Source: Anolis sagrei (taxonomy: Eukaryota > Chordata > Lepidosauria > Squamata > Anolidae). Taken from it: 64,000 nt of DNA. A program made the position numbers and the translations under genes. Below, one piece after another: positions 24,165-33,559 of the stretch. The stretch covers positions 56,786,953 to 56,850,952 of the forward strand of contig NC_090021.1 of assembly GCF_037176765.1 (NCBI RefSeq), given 5' to 3'. The notes beneath the pieces were generated by a model, which worked only from the letters and a program-made list of their open reading frames with translations, did not search any database and was not told the origin of the DNA. The first letter of the stretch is position 1, and each line of letters begins with the position of its first letter.

Positions 24165-24299
24165 CGGTGGTTCTCAACCTGTGGGTCCCCAGATGTTTTA
24201 GTCTGCAACTCCCAGAAATCCTAACACCTGGTAAACAGACTGAGGTTTCTGGGAGTTGTAGGCCAAAACACCTGGGGACCCACAGGTTGAGAACCACTG
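24165..24299. mobile_element. Short hAT palindrome (CAGTGGTTCTCAA family), copy 2
   Basis: It starts CGGTGGTTCTCAACCTGTG and ends AGGTTGAGAACCACTG. It is flanked by perfect 8-bp duplications ATCTAATC at 24157-24164 and 24300-24307. It lies in FMN2 intron 1, 99 bases beyond the splice donor. Confidence 0.92.
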
Positions 24300-24398
24300 A
24301 TCTAATCTAAAATAGAAAACCTGCATTATTAGTTCTGTATGAAGAGCTTACTCCTAAGACTTGAGTCAACAGCTAATGTTCATTTACAATTAGCACTC

Positions 24399-24400
24399 AC
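24399..24400 (-). promoter_or_regulatory. FMN2: Splice donor of the FMN2 first coding exon
   Basis: On the minus strand the exon ends ...TTTTTACAG and the intron begins GTGAGTGC, close to the consensus AG|GTRAGT. Reading on would add only two codons (Glu, Cys) before a TAA, which supports the junction. The phase splits a glycine codon after its first base. Confidence 0.9.
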
Positions 24401-25931
24401 CTGTAAAAACATTGGGGAAGGTGTCAGTGGAAGCTGGAGTCCCAGAGGACTTTCTCAAGTGATTCAAAGGCACTCTCTCTCCCTGGAAGCCGTCTCTACT
24501 CCGTCTGTACTCCAAGAAATCTGCAGAGCCTGACTTTTGAGCTACATCACCTCGATGATTGAAAACCTCATCTGTCCAGTCTGCTGATCGGCTAAATGGA
24601 CCAGCCAAACTGGATGACCTCTGCTTCTTGGATGACACATTTTCTTTCCTCTGAGCAGACTCACGTCTCCTTTTGAAGAGTGGACTTTGGGATGGCGACA
24701 GACAGGGCGAATGATTTGGAGAACTCAACTGCCTAGTGGTGGTTTTGATATAGCATGGGTTAATGGGAGGAAAGGGCTTTAAACCTTTGGAACTATGCAT
24801 AGGACTACTTGAGACATCATTGGAGGACAGAGTTCCATTTTTTATTGTAGCAGTAAAGCCATCATCTAAGGCCTCCCTGCTAGCTGATATACTCCTTTTC
24901 CTGTCTTTGGCTCCTTCAGCTTGGCTGTGGCTTGTGTCAGCAATATCCTCTTCCTCCCTTTCTGAACCTGAAAATTCAAAAGCCATCACCTCAGTTTCCG
25001 ATTCCCCAATTGGTGATGGGAAATTAAACACTGTTCTGGCTAGCAGAGTCCCATTTTCTGTTGCTGCAGCTTTTTGTTCACTGGCAGATTGCCTTTGCTC
25101 TTCTGGCAACTGCTTATGTTCTTCTTGCACATCAAATACACTGCTGCAGGAATGCCCTGTTCCATTTGTCACCCCTTTCACTCCACTTTCGATATCACTT
25201 GTAGGGATATAGTCTGCAATTTCCGATTTAGCTGAGACAGGTTGTTCTGTTTCTGGACTGCTGTCTTTGTCACTGCTTAATGAAAGAAACCTTTCAAAAT
25301 CGAAGGGGGCTGCTTGAGAATTAGCCATGTGTAGGCCCATTGTTTTGGTGCCATTCTGCTCAGTTCCAATATTAATTGCCCCCTGCTGCTGCTGCAGTTG
25401 CAGTCTAATAGCCTGCTGGATATCAGAAAGCAAATCCTCTTGTTCTGTGGCTGAATGGAAACTGTATATATCCGTATCGGAGCCGGAGCTGGTCCTTTGT
25501 CCATCCTGCGGCTCGGCTGCAGCTGGGCGAGTTTCATTTGTATGTTCAAAATGTTCCACATCTGTGTCTGAGAGACCCCCCTCATCTGCAGAAATGCTAA
25601 TATCAGGAGTTTTGGTGAGGACTGAATGAGCGCTGTCTAGCTCCCCTGTTTGTGAGGCCTGGCTTTCTAAAACATCCTCTCTTGAGCTGCTGTTTCCATC
25701 CTTTGCTTTGGAGAGATTCTTTCTGATCCGCAGATTGGAAAACACAGAGCCTCGGGACTCTGACTTGCCCTTCTTTTTACCCGATTCATTCCCTTTGCCA
25801 TGCTTCCCCAGTCCCTTTTTGCTCCCTGCTCCCTTCTTTGTGCCATCCGCATCCCTGGGCCCTGAAGCATCCTCACCTCCATCGTGTGCATCACCTGCAT
25901 TCTTCTTCAGTTTCCCATCTTGATTCCCCAT
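24401..25931 (-). CDS. FMN2: Formin-2, first coding exon (partial gene)
   Basis: This encodes the N-terminal part of formin-2, an actin nucleator that works with Spire proteins in oocyte spindle positioning, vesicle transport and neuronal growth. Counting from the Met at 25931, it starts MGNQDGKLK, the same opening as mammalian FMN2 and close to MGNQEGKLQ of FMN1. A basic Gly/Lys/Ser tract spans residues 32-75. The segment GELDSAHSVLTKTPD and then TSSGSDTDIYSFHSATEQED (about 147-166) is nearly identical to human FMN2. It is followed by DLLSDIQQAIRLQ and a short Gln run. The block YIKTTTRQLSSPNHSP (394-409), a basic KRRRESAQRK and SRSADWT also match. The exon encodes 510 codons plus one base and ends NVFT-G before GTGAGT, the same split glycine I recall for the human gene. 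The FH1 and FH2 domains lie in later exons outside the window. The start was chosen for homology and its good context (A at -3, G at +4). Confidence 0.93.
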
Positions 25932-26342
25932 ATTGCTTTGCAGTGGTGCAGCATCAGGAATCAAGTCATGTCGTTCGGTTTCATTCAGCTGGCCTGGCAG
26001 CGGAGACCTTTCGGGTAATCCAGGTTTGTTTTCAAGCAGCGGTGATGCAAGTGGAGCAAAGGCTTGTTCTGCCTCCCTCTCAGCTGCTCGAGCTGCTTTT
26101 TTGCATAATGTGCTGCTGGCATAGAGCTCCTCTGGGACATGCTCAGTAGAGCACCGAGAGATGCAGACAGCTCCTTCCAATGGTGGCTCGTGGCAGCGTT
26201 GCCTCTTCAGACAGAGTCTGCTGCTACACTCCAGGCTCCCTTTGGTTGATGTGAATAAGGATGCCTTGACAACAGGATTTTTTCCCTCCACTGCCTGAAT
26301 CCCCTGCATTGTTACTGGGGGTGGATCAGTTTGTCGTTGCAT
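25932..26342 (-). CDS. FMN2: In-frame 137-codon extension upstream of the FMN2 start
   Basis: The FMN2 reading frame continues without a stop for 137 codons above the conserved MGNQ start, to an ATG at 26342. A TAA lies two codons before it. A second in-frame ATG is at 26309 (A at -3). The extension includes a charged Ala/Glu stretch (AARAAEREAEQAF) and a Pro/Leu-rich stretch. I recognise no domain in it. FMN1 also has its MGNQ motif inside a longer protein, so an N-extended isoform is plausible. It may equally be a 5' UTR that happens to be open. No in-frame stop separates the upstream ATGs from the main start, so ribosomes starting there would make an extended formin-2. Confidence 0.5.
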
Positions 26343-26376
26343 GTCTTAAATTTCAAGACTTCAAAAGTTTGACTTC

Positions 26377-26440
26377 CTGGAATTTTATGTTGGGAAGGAA
26401 AAGAGAGCAAGAAAAAGAAAGAGGGAAATTAAAACTCAGG
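26377..26440 (-). promoter_or_regulatory. Probable splice acceptor and pyrimidine tract upstream of the FMN2 exon
   Basis: Read on the minus strand, an almost pure pyrimidine run (about 26394-26433, rich in CTTT and TCTC) is followed by AAAATTCCAG and then GAAGTC. The AG is at 26378-26377, 34 bases above the first ATG. This is a strong acceptor by eye. It implies that a 5' non-coding exon and the promoter lie at higher coordinates, which fits the absence of a CpG-rich promoter next to the exon. It has not been tested against transcripts. Confidence 0.55.
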
Positions 26441-26444
26441 CTTC

Positions 26445-27315
26445 ACATAAAACTTTCTGGCTGTTCCCTGAAAAAAGTAGTATTTTTAACCTTTGTAAAA
26501 AAAAAAATGATGCTTTAATTCACATTTTGCTAAAATGCAATATATGTACAAGTACTGTGCATTCAATTTTGTAAAAATTCAGACAGTATTCTGGTTTTGA
26601 AACTCTCTCACAAACTTTTACATTTTTTAAACAAAACATTAACACAATAATTCCCTGAAATTTTAAAGGCTAACAATACTGCAGATTATTTAATTTTTTG
26701 TTCTATATGACCATTCAGAAATAAGCCATCTGTATGCCAAAAGGACACAAATAATGGTAATCCTCAAAGGGATAAAGTTCATCAATATTCAGCTCACATA
26801 GATTGTTCCCCTAGCCTCGCTCTGGTATAAATAATTACACTATCACCAAGATCTAAAACAAGTTATGCTTCAGGTCATATCTATATGTTCTATAACAATG
26901 ACTTTTAACATATTGTATGGCTCATTAAGTATAATTGCTTCTCTTCCTGGTAGTGGTTTATATAAATTAATCCTTACTGTAATACACACACATCAGCCTT
27001 ATAGTTTTATGATCATGGGATTGCCATTTTAAAAGTAATGTATCTACGGAACAAGAGCAGTATAAGGCCTGCTATTGCAAATCAGCCCCAAGTCCCATCT
27101 GTTCCATGACCTTAGCAGCAGCCTATACCAGATACTGTATATCATTATCAGAAAAAAACCAGATAATTAAAAATGGATAAGGAAAATAAAGATGTGTCCT
27201 TTTTATTAAAAAAAATCTACTCCACTGAATTCACAGATCACTTCCAACTTGCATACAGATATTTATTGAACCAACTGGCAGTACTGCTAATAGACCAAAA
27301 TATTGTAATTTTAGG
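26445..27315. other. FMN2 upstream region, no promoter recognised
   Basis: This is AT-rich sequence with A runs near 26497 and no CpG-rich stretch or clear core promoter. If the acceptor at 26377 is used, this is intron rather than promoter. Confidence 0.4.
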
Positions 27316-27317
27316 TT

Positions 27318-27335
27318 TAATAATAATAATAATAA

Positions 27336-27366
<31 letters not shown>

Positions 27367-27368
27367 AA
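27318..27368. repeat. (TAA)n(GAA)n microsatellite
   Basis: A TAA run (27318-27337) joins a GAA run (27338-27368) at the tail of a minus-strand L2 copy. Confidence 0.9.
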
Positions 27369-27625
27369 TAGTTTTATTTCTTGCCCGCCTGTCCTCACAG
27401 CTCAAGGCAGGTTAGAGCATTATGAAAACATAAACAACATACAATCATTTTAAAACATTCTGTAAAATACACATATTAAAATATACCTCCATAAAATATG
27501 TATCAAAATACACAAAACAAAAACAGTGATTCCTTAACATTTATTTCACTCATTTATTTTGTATCCTGCTTTTCTCCTGGTATGGGACCTAAAGCTACTT
27601 ATAACAAATTAGAACAAAACATATC
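27369..27625 (-). mobile_element. L2-clade LINE 3' UTR fragments
   Basis: TTTCTTGCCCGCCTGTCCTC and GCTCAAGGCAGGTTAGAGC match the L2 terminal stem (reverse complement). A second L2-like stem, GTATCCTGCTTTTCTCCTGG, follows at 27558. There is no coding part. Confidence 0.6.
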
Positions 27626-27639
27626 TAAGATCCACATGA

Positions 27640-28430
27640 CTTTTAAAAAAATATAAGCAATTTCATTAAAATATAGTGACTCATGAATAATCCATGGGGA
27701 TTATTTATTTATTTGTTTGTTTATATGCAATTGTTTAGTACAACAATGTCCATTACATTAAGGTTTGCTTTTGGAATTTTTCTTAAAATTCAAGTTGTTG
27801 ATGAGGAAATGTGTGCACGCAGAATTCATGGCTAGGAAGGGCCAATTGTTCTAAAATAAAACTGTTTAAGACAAGTTGAAGCACTTTAATGCATTAAATA
27901 GGATAAAAGTATAACACCTCCTATTCAACCACAACAGGTTAAAGGCCAAGAGCCTGCTTATATGAAAAGGTCTTTAGTTGCTGACAAAAAGAGAAGTAAT
28001 GGAAAGAAAGAAAAGAAAAGGAACTGGCAGACAGATTGGTTATTCCAAAAGTGGGAAAATGTGCAACTGTTAATATTGAGACATCTAGAATTTAATAGGT
28101 TCTGTTACTGTGAAGTAACTTGTTAATAAAATAGTTAACAATCTTTTTTTAAAAAAAATGACACAATTGGTTACAATTGTCCCCTAACAAACTACTTTAC
28201 CTTTTACCCTTTCTTGAATTGGAGATGATAAATAAGGGGAAGACTGTTCATTTGAGTCACAACACATTGAATCAAAGCAAAATTGAAGTGCAGCAAAAAG
28301 CAGCTAGCTACAAACATCAGGCAGTGAACTAAAGGTAAAGAAGTCTTATTCAGAAGTATTTTGAGTGATTCAGAACATATGCAAAACTTTTTCTGCAATA
28401 CTGGATAACTACATCTTCAACTTTCAGAGT
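27640..28430. other. No gene seen
   Basis: AT-rich unique sequence. Confidence 0.4.
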
Positions 28431-28435
28431 CAAAT

Positions 28436-29075
28436 GGGCCGGATTCAGACAGGCCTTTATCCCAGAAGCATCCACATTAAAATAATGCACGCATTCTGGG
28501 GTGGGTTATCCAGACGTTCTCTTGAGACTAGCCTGAGAGAATGTCCGGAGGCCCTACCCCCCTCCCCCCAAGCCCTCAGACCCCTTAGAAAGGTTACAAA
28601 AACTTACCAGGTCTGCAGTATACCCTCAGAGCAGCTCTCCCGGCACGTACAAATGACGTGCCAGAAGAATGGGGGAGGGATTTTCTCCTCTCCACCCCCT
28701 CCCCCAGCTCTCCTGGCGTGTCATTTGTATACACTGGAAGAGCTGCTCCGAGGGTATACTGCAGGCCTGGTAAGTTTTTTTTAACTAAGGGGTCTGGGGG
28801 CTTGGGGGGAGGGTGGGTATTCCCACAGTTTACCAGGCTTATTTAGCCGGTAAACTGTGGGAATGGTGTCTGGACTGTAGAACAGACACCAGAAATAATG
28901 CATTTATCGCACCTTCCAAAAAGGCATAGGATAAATCCACTATCAAATTTATTCGCTACAAACCAGGGTTCTCCTAGTTTGTAGTGAATTAATTCAGGAC
29001 TGTCCAGAATGTTGTCTGGACAGCCCCTCCTTTATTGTGGGAGTTCCCACAATAAAGGCCCTGTCTGGATGGGCC
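28436..29075. mobile_element. Serial-hairpin non-autonomous element, copy B
   Basis: The ends GGGCCGGATTCAGACAGGCC (left) and CCCTGTCTGGATGGGCC (right) are imperfect inverted copies. Inside is a row of hairpins: 28461-28500; 28513-28522/28536-28545; a long pair 28603-28638/28739-28774 (34 of 36 paired); 28819-28834/28849-28864 (perfect 16 bp); 28865-28872/28883-28890; 28951-28963/28977-28989; 29000-29008/29015-29023 (perfect 9 bp); and 29029-29042/29045-29058 (perfect 14 bp, 2-base loop). C-rich and G-rich blocks (28555-28570, 28796-28816) also pair. No protein is encoded, and no clear target duplication was found. The superfamily is unknown to me. Confidence 0.7.
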
Positions 29076-29079
29076 CATG

Positions 29080-29770
29080 GTCTTGTGTAGATAAATGCTC
29101 CAATGTGTATGTTGTACACAAGGATCAGAGATTCAAAGTTCATTTTCTACAATCTTCAATTCCCAATTACCTCTCTGCTCTCTTAAAATTCTCCTATTCC
29201 GAATGCTCCCTGTGCCATGCATAACGAGGAAAAGCATTTAGTTACTGCAGCATATTAATAGTGTGTTCTAAAGCCACCAAACTTACTTTGAAAGCCTCAC
29301 TAGAGATTTTTTAAGACACAACTAAATAAATTTAACTAGTTATATCTCAGCAACATTAGTGAGTGCTATTGATCAACAAATCAACTCATTACGTTTCATT
29401 GGGGGAAGAGTCACCAAACTGTGCAAACAGCTAGTTAAATTCATCTACTTGTTTCCAAGACCTGGAATGAATATATGTATGATGCTACTGACTAAGGATT
29501 ATACAATGTATACATTTACTGTAGTATGCAGACACTACATTTCAAAAAATTACAACTTTAAAGCATTTTATACCCCACCCCCATATGTCTCATGCCAATT
29601 GAGACACTACTGAAGTGTCTGCATAAGAACTATTTTTAAACTACATTTTCAAGGCTAGCCCCAATGAATGAGAATGACACTGTTCAAGATGAATTTAACA
29701 AGTCAACAAAATGGTCCTAAATCTACACAGAAAAGAAGAGAAAACTACGCACAGCCCTCTAAGCATTTTC
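29080..29770. other. No gene seen
   Basis: Unique sequence. No exon or repeat recognised. Confidence 0.4.
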
Positions 29771-29773
29771 ATT

Positions 29774-29987
29774 AGAATCATAGAGTTGGAAGAGACCTCA
29801 TGGGCCATCCAGTCCAACCCCCTGCCAAGAAGCAGGAAAATCACATTCAAAGCACCCCCAACATTCTTTAGCTTACAGCGCCCAGTATTCCCAGGTGGTC
29901 TTCCATCCAAGTACTAACTAGGCCCAACTCTGCTTAGCTTTCAAGATCAGATAAGATCAGGCATGTTCAGGGTGATATGGCCATAGC
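29774..29987 (-). mobile_element. 5S rRNA-headed SINE with a CR1 tail
   Basis: On the minus strand the element begins with a nearly full-length 5S rRNA (29987-29870, about 118 nt). It starts GCTATGGCCATATCACCCTG. The internal promoter is largely kept: AGCTAAGCAGAGTTGGGCC (A box) and TAGTACTTGGATGGAAGACC (C box). After a short linker it continues with the last ~100 bases of CR1 (CTTCTTGGCAGGGGGTTGG to CAACTCTATGATTCT). The join makes it a LINE-mobilised SINE rather than a plain 5S pseudogene. The target duplication is unclear. Confidence 0.75.
29870..29987 (-). pseudogene. 5S rRNA-derived sequence
   Basis: This is collinear with 5S rRNA over its whole length, with roughly a dozen substitutions (for example GGAAGACC for GGGAGACC in the C box). 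It forms the head of the chimeric SINE and is not a functional rRNA gene. Confidence 0.85.
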
Positions 29988-29989
29988 AT

Positions 29990-31115
29990 TTGAGCTTCCT
30001 TCTGTTCTCAACCAACTGAACTTGAGGTGTGGGTTAACCTCAAAAAGATTTGGTTTCATGTTAAATGTCTGATTCAAAGATTTGAGACACTACTGCACAA
30101 GTAAAATAAAAAAGCAGAAAGAACATATGCCCGCAGAATGTTTAAGATTATGACTTAAGTGTGGTGGGTGTTTGCACGTGTCTCTAAAATTTTAAGCTAA
30201 TTAATATACAACAATTTTCCAAAGTTTGAAACATAATATACAGATTCAGAAACTCCTAATCCTCAAACTTCACCGTCCATCACAAAATTTGGGGCCAGGA
30301 AACCAAGTCTTGACTCAGACCCACTGCGGTATGGATGTCTGTACCTTATTGGTCTTGTTGAATTAATTTAAATTATTTCATAATTGATTAATGCTGTTCT
30401 CTCTTCCTTCCTTCAGATCTCTATACATAGGGGCAAATATAAACATTTACATTTCAATTTAACTGATTAATTTAAATACACAAATAAAACAGAACTGCAA
30501 ACAAGTAGAAAAAAAAGGTATAACACAGAACCAAACTTACATTATACAACACAGGCATCCATGAAAATTCAACTAAAATTCTCCATACCTTCCCTTTCAT
30601 CCCGATCAGTTTGCACTGCATAGGCATTCATGTAGTATATTCTGAAAGAGGAAAGAGGCTGGGCATTTTCATTCCATTTACCTAAAGCAGGTAAACTAGC
30701 ATTTCCTGGAAGAAACCTAAAGCTCACTGGAGGGACACATTCCTGCCTGGGGCATGGGGAATCCTTGGAGAGAGTAGCCAAACAATGCTAGCATGTCTTG
30801 GGTTATAAAGGAAATACACAAAATTCCCTGGGACCATGTAGGTTAGAGATAACCAGATGAAAGAGAAGGGAAGTTTGTGTCCTTGAAAGGAAAAAAAATA
30901 GGGGGGGGGGGACTTTGAAGTAAACAATAATTTCTTTTGCACTGCTCTTTTCTACAGCTGTAGGGAATTTTGTTTAGCACTTCTTTAGAAGAAAGCAACA
31001 ATGGGAGGCTAATTTTAGTGTATGATTAAAATGTTCTTATCCTGTTTGCTTTTATGAGGACCTTTTCAGAATTAGTATATATGGCCCTTCAGATATTGTT
31101 GGACTCTTAATTCCC
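29990..31115. other. No gene seen
   Basis: Mostly unique sequence, with a G run at 30901-30910. No repeat or exon recognised. Confidence 0.4.
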
Positions 31116-31116
31116 A

Positions 31117-31331
31117 GGGTGCACATACACTATAGAATTCAACACTGCTTTAACTGCTAGAGCTCCATCCTATGGAATCCTGAGAGTTGTATTGTTACAA
31201 GGTTTTTGGCTTTCTCTGCCCTAAAGTGCTGCTTCCTCACCAACTACAAATCCCAAGATTCCACAAGATGGAGCTCTGTCAGTTAAAGTGGCATCAAACT
31301 GCATTAATTCTATAGTGTACATTCACCCCCA
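31117..31331. mobile_element. Palindromic MITE (CTACACTGT family), second copy
   Basis: The inverted arms are GGGTGCACATACACTATAGA / TCTATAGTGTACATTCACCC, with AGCTCCATCCTATGGAATCC / GATTCCACAAGATGGAGCT further in. A CCA on each side may be a short target duplication. It is related to 22595-22798. Confidence 0.65.
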
Positions 31332-31334
31332 GTA

Positions 31335-32980
31335 GCCCCAGCAAGCATAGATGAGAGATAATAGAAGCTGCAATTAATCAACGCCTGGAGAGAACATGTT
31401 GCACCACATTACTTATCTTGTTTGCTTCTTTGGACTGAATCTGTTGGTAAAGACTCAAATGAGGAACCATAAGAAACAACAGAAAATGATAGGTCATTAA
31501 AGCTGAAATTTTATATTCTGTTACCTTGGAGCAAACTGCATAAAACTCAATGAGACTTCCTTATGAGTTGACATATAATTACATCAATGGCATCTGGGGT
31601 TTGTTTCTTAGCAGAAATCCCCAGCCCTTGTTTTTTCTGAGTTCTACTTTACAGACCTTAAGCATACAACTTACAGCTGAGCCTCATTGGTACTCTCTAT
31701 CCCTTCACCCATCTCTCTCTCTCTCTCATATATGCAGGGTCTGAACCAAATGCAGGATATAGATACCATCATTCCCCAGCAACATAGCCAAAATTTATTC
31801 ATGTCAATCGTATTAGGGATAGTGAATTTTTGGTCCTCCAAAGGTCCTGGTGAATAACTCTGGTCAGATCCATTCAGCATGATTAATGCTAAGAGTCTAT
31901 GAGAAATGCAATTCACAATTTGAAGGATCTAATTCCCTGCCCTGATTTACTTATTTGAAATGCTTAGCAGCAGTCACTAATTCAAAGCTGCTACCTAGGA
32001 AAAAAGCATTATTGGCTAAATATGGAGTGAAGATTCCTTTTGATCTGTAGATTAGAATGCACAATTGCAAAGGCATTTCTAGAAAGTTCACTACTTTGTT
32101 AATATTACAACCACATTCCTGGGAAGTAAACTTAGTTTAAGACAGTGGGGCTGACTTGGTGTTTTTTTTTTTCTAAACTTTGGAAATTGTAATCAGTTTA
32201 AGGACTATCAAGCCTTGGATCTCATAGCAAAAATGGATTTCTGATTGCTTATCAACCTGGAATTGAAGCAGGACCATGTCTCAGGTAAAGATTTCCCAAA
32301 GCTAGCACAAGTGCATGCGTTTGTAAAGAAAGGGATAGGGTGAGGGTGGGGCAAGGATATCATAATAAGAAAATTAAAAAAGTAAAATACAGCATAGCCA
32401 CCATGGTCCATTATAAGGGAAATTCTATCTTGCTGACGTGGTCTGACTATGAAATGCCCTCCCCTTGGAAGTTTGCTTTGTGCCAACACTGGTGCCATTT
32501 CAGTGCCAAGTAGAAAAAAAATGCTTTTTACTGAAATCATTTGGGGGCTGATTATATTCACATCTACATATGGACATGATTTCAAATTGTTCTTTAATGG
32601 TTTTAAAATCTGTCTTGTCAAAATGTTTACTATGCCTTTACGCTGTTTAAATTATTCTTACAGGTTTGTAATTGTTAGGTTTGATGTAACATTGGCCGTT
32701 TAGAGGGTAGAAAATTAGTAAATTGTTGTGACCACTAGCCAACATCACAAGGGCTTTGCATTCCCATCTACATAACTAATCTCATTGCCAGGAGAGGGAT
32801 TATTTCACCAAATATCACATTAGGGCTTTGCACATTTGCTGCTATCTTTTTTTGAGGGAGGAGGAGCAAGCTTTCTAGTCAAACGTAGTTATTCTAAGAG
32901 CCTGGTTCTTCCACTGTTATTCCTGCTGGGGAGAAGTACCTTAGCTGTGCTAAATGCCTTGGCAGATGGGCAGGTATAGT
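31335..32980. other. No gene seen
   Basis: Unique sequence with a short CT run at 31711-31728. A 137-codon open frame on the minus strand (32208-32621) shows no recognised domain. Confidence 0.4.
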
Positions 32981-33040
32981 CGGGCCCCCAGATCCACTGG
33001 GGTTAAAGGCACAGGCCCCCTATGAAAGTGAAAAAAAATA
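32981..33040. mobile_element. Tigger-like MITE fragment
   Basis: ATAGTCGGGCCCCCAGATCC and ACTGGGGTTAAAGGCAC resemble one end of a Tigger/mariner MITE. The other end is not visible. Confidence 0.35.
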
Positions 33041-33470
33041 CAAAACAGAATTCCTTTTTTTTTTAACCTGAGACCTACCTCTCTTAGCATTTCTGATTTT
33101 TCCAGCACAACTCTGTGGTCACCTTTTCAGGAGCCTGGCTACAGAATTGCATTGGAAAATCTAGAATTTCAAAGAGAGGTGTCCTCTCTCAAGTCTCCAT
33201 GTCTTCCAGCACAATTTAACTTGACTATAGTCACTCTGAAAGATCTAAGGATTGCTAGAGAAAATAACCCACAAAGGTCAGAACTGCAAATGTACATCAA
33301 CAAATGTATGTGTCCCTGTTGGCGTACTTACATGGTTTGAATCAAGCCATGATGAGAGGAAAACCTAATCCCACTCCCTTCTATCATCCGCTTAATTTCC
33401 TCTTTCTGTGAACAACATCTTCCACTTGAGCTAGGAGTCCAGAATATCAAAATGGAATATAAAGCACAAT

Positions 33471-33550
33471 ACAGTGGGCCTTTGGTATCCACTGCAGTTT
33501 GATTTCAAAACTCCCTGTAGATATCAAATCAATAGATGCAATTCTGCCCT
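33471..33550. mobile_element. Tigger-like MITE fragment
   Basis: ACAGTGGGCCTTTGGTATCC and CCTGTAGATATCAAATCAAT resemble a known MITE end (GGTATCCACTGGGG ... GTGGATACCAAAATC). One end only. Confidence 0.45.
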
Positions 33551-33559
33551 CACACTATC

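Noticed and set aside
1-24398. Second exon of FMN2
   Set aside because: I looked for the sequence following the split glycine in mammalian FMN2 (LLEKLFSQQ-like) on the minus strand and did not find it. It may lie beyond the window or be missed by eye.
24763-25212. 149-codon plus-strand frame opposite the FMN2 exon
   Set aside because: It is the antisense shadow of a well-supported coding exon.
28365-28846. Overlapping open frames of 139 and 62 codons with Pro/Ser-rich peptides
   Set aside because: They fall in the hairpin element. C- and G-rich stems produce low-complexity peptides with no domain.
29870-29987. Functional 5S rRNA gene
   Set aside because: About a dozen substitutions, and the 3' end is joined to a CR1 tail rather than a T-run terminator.
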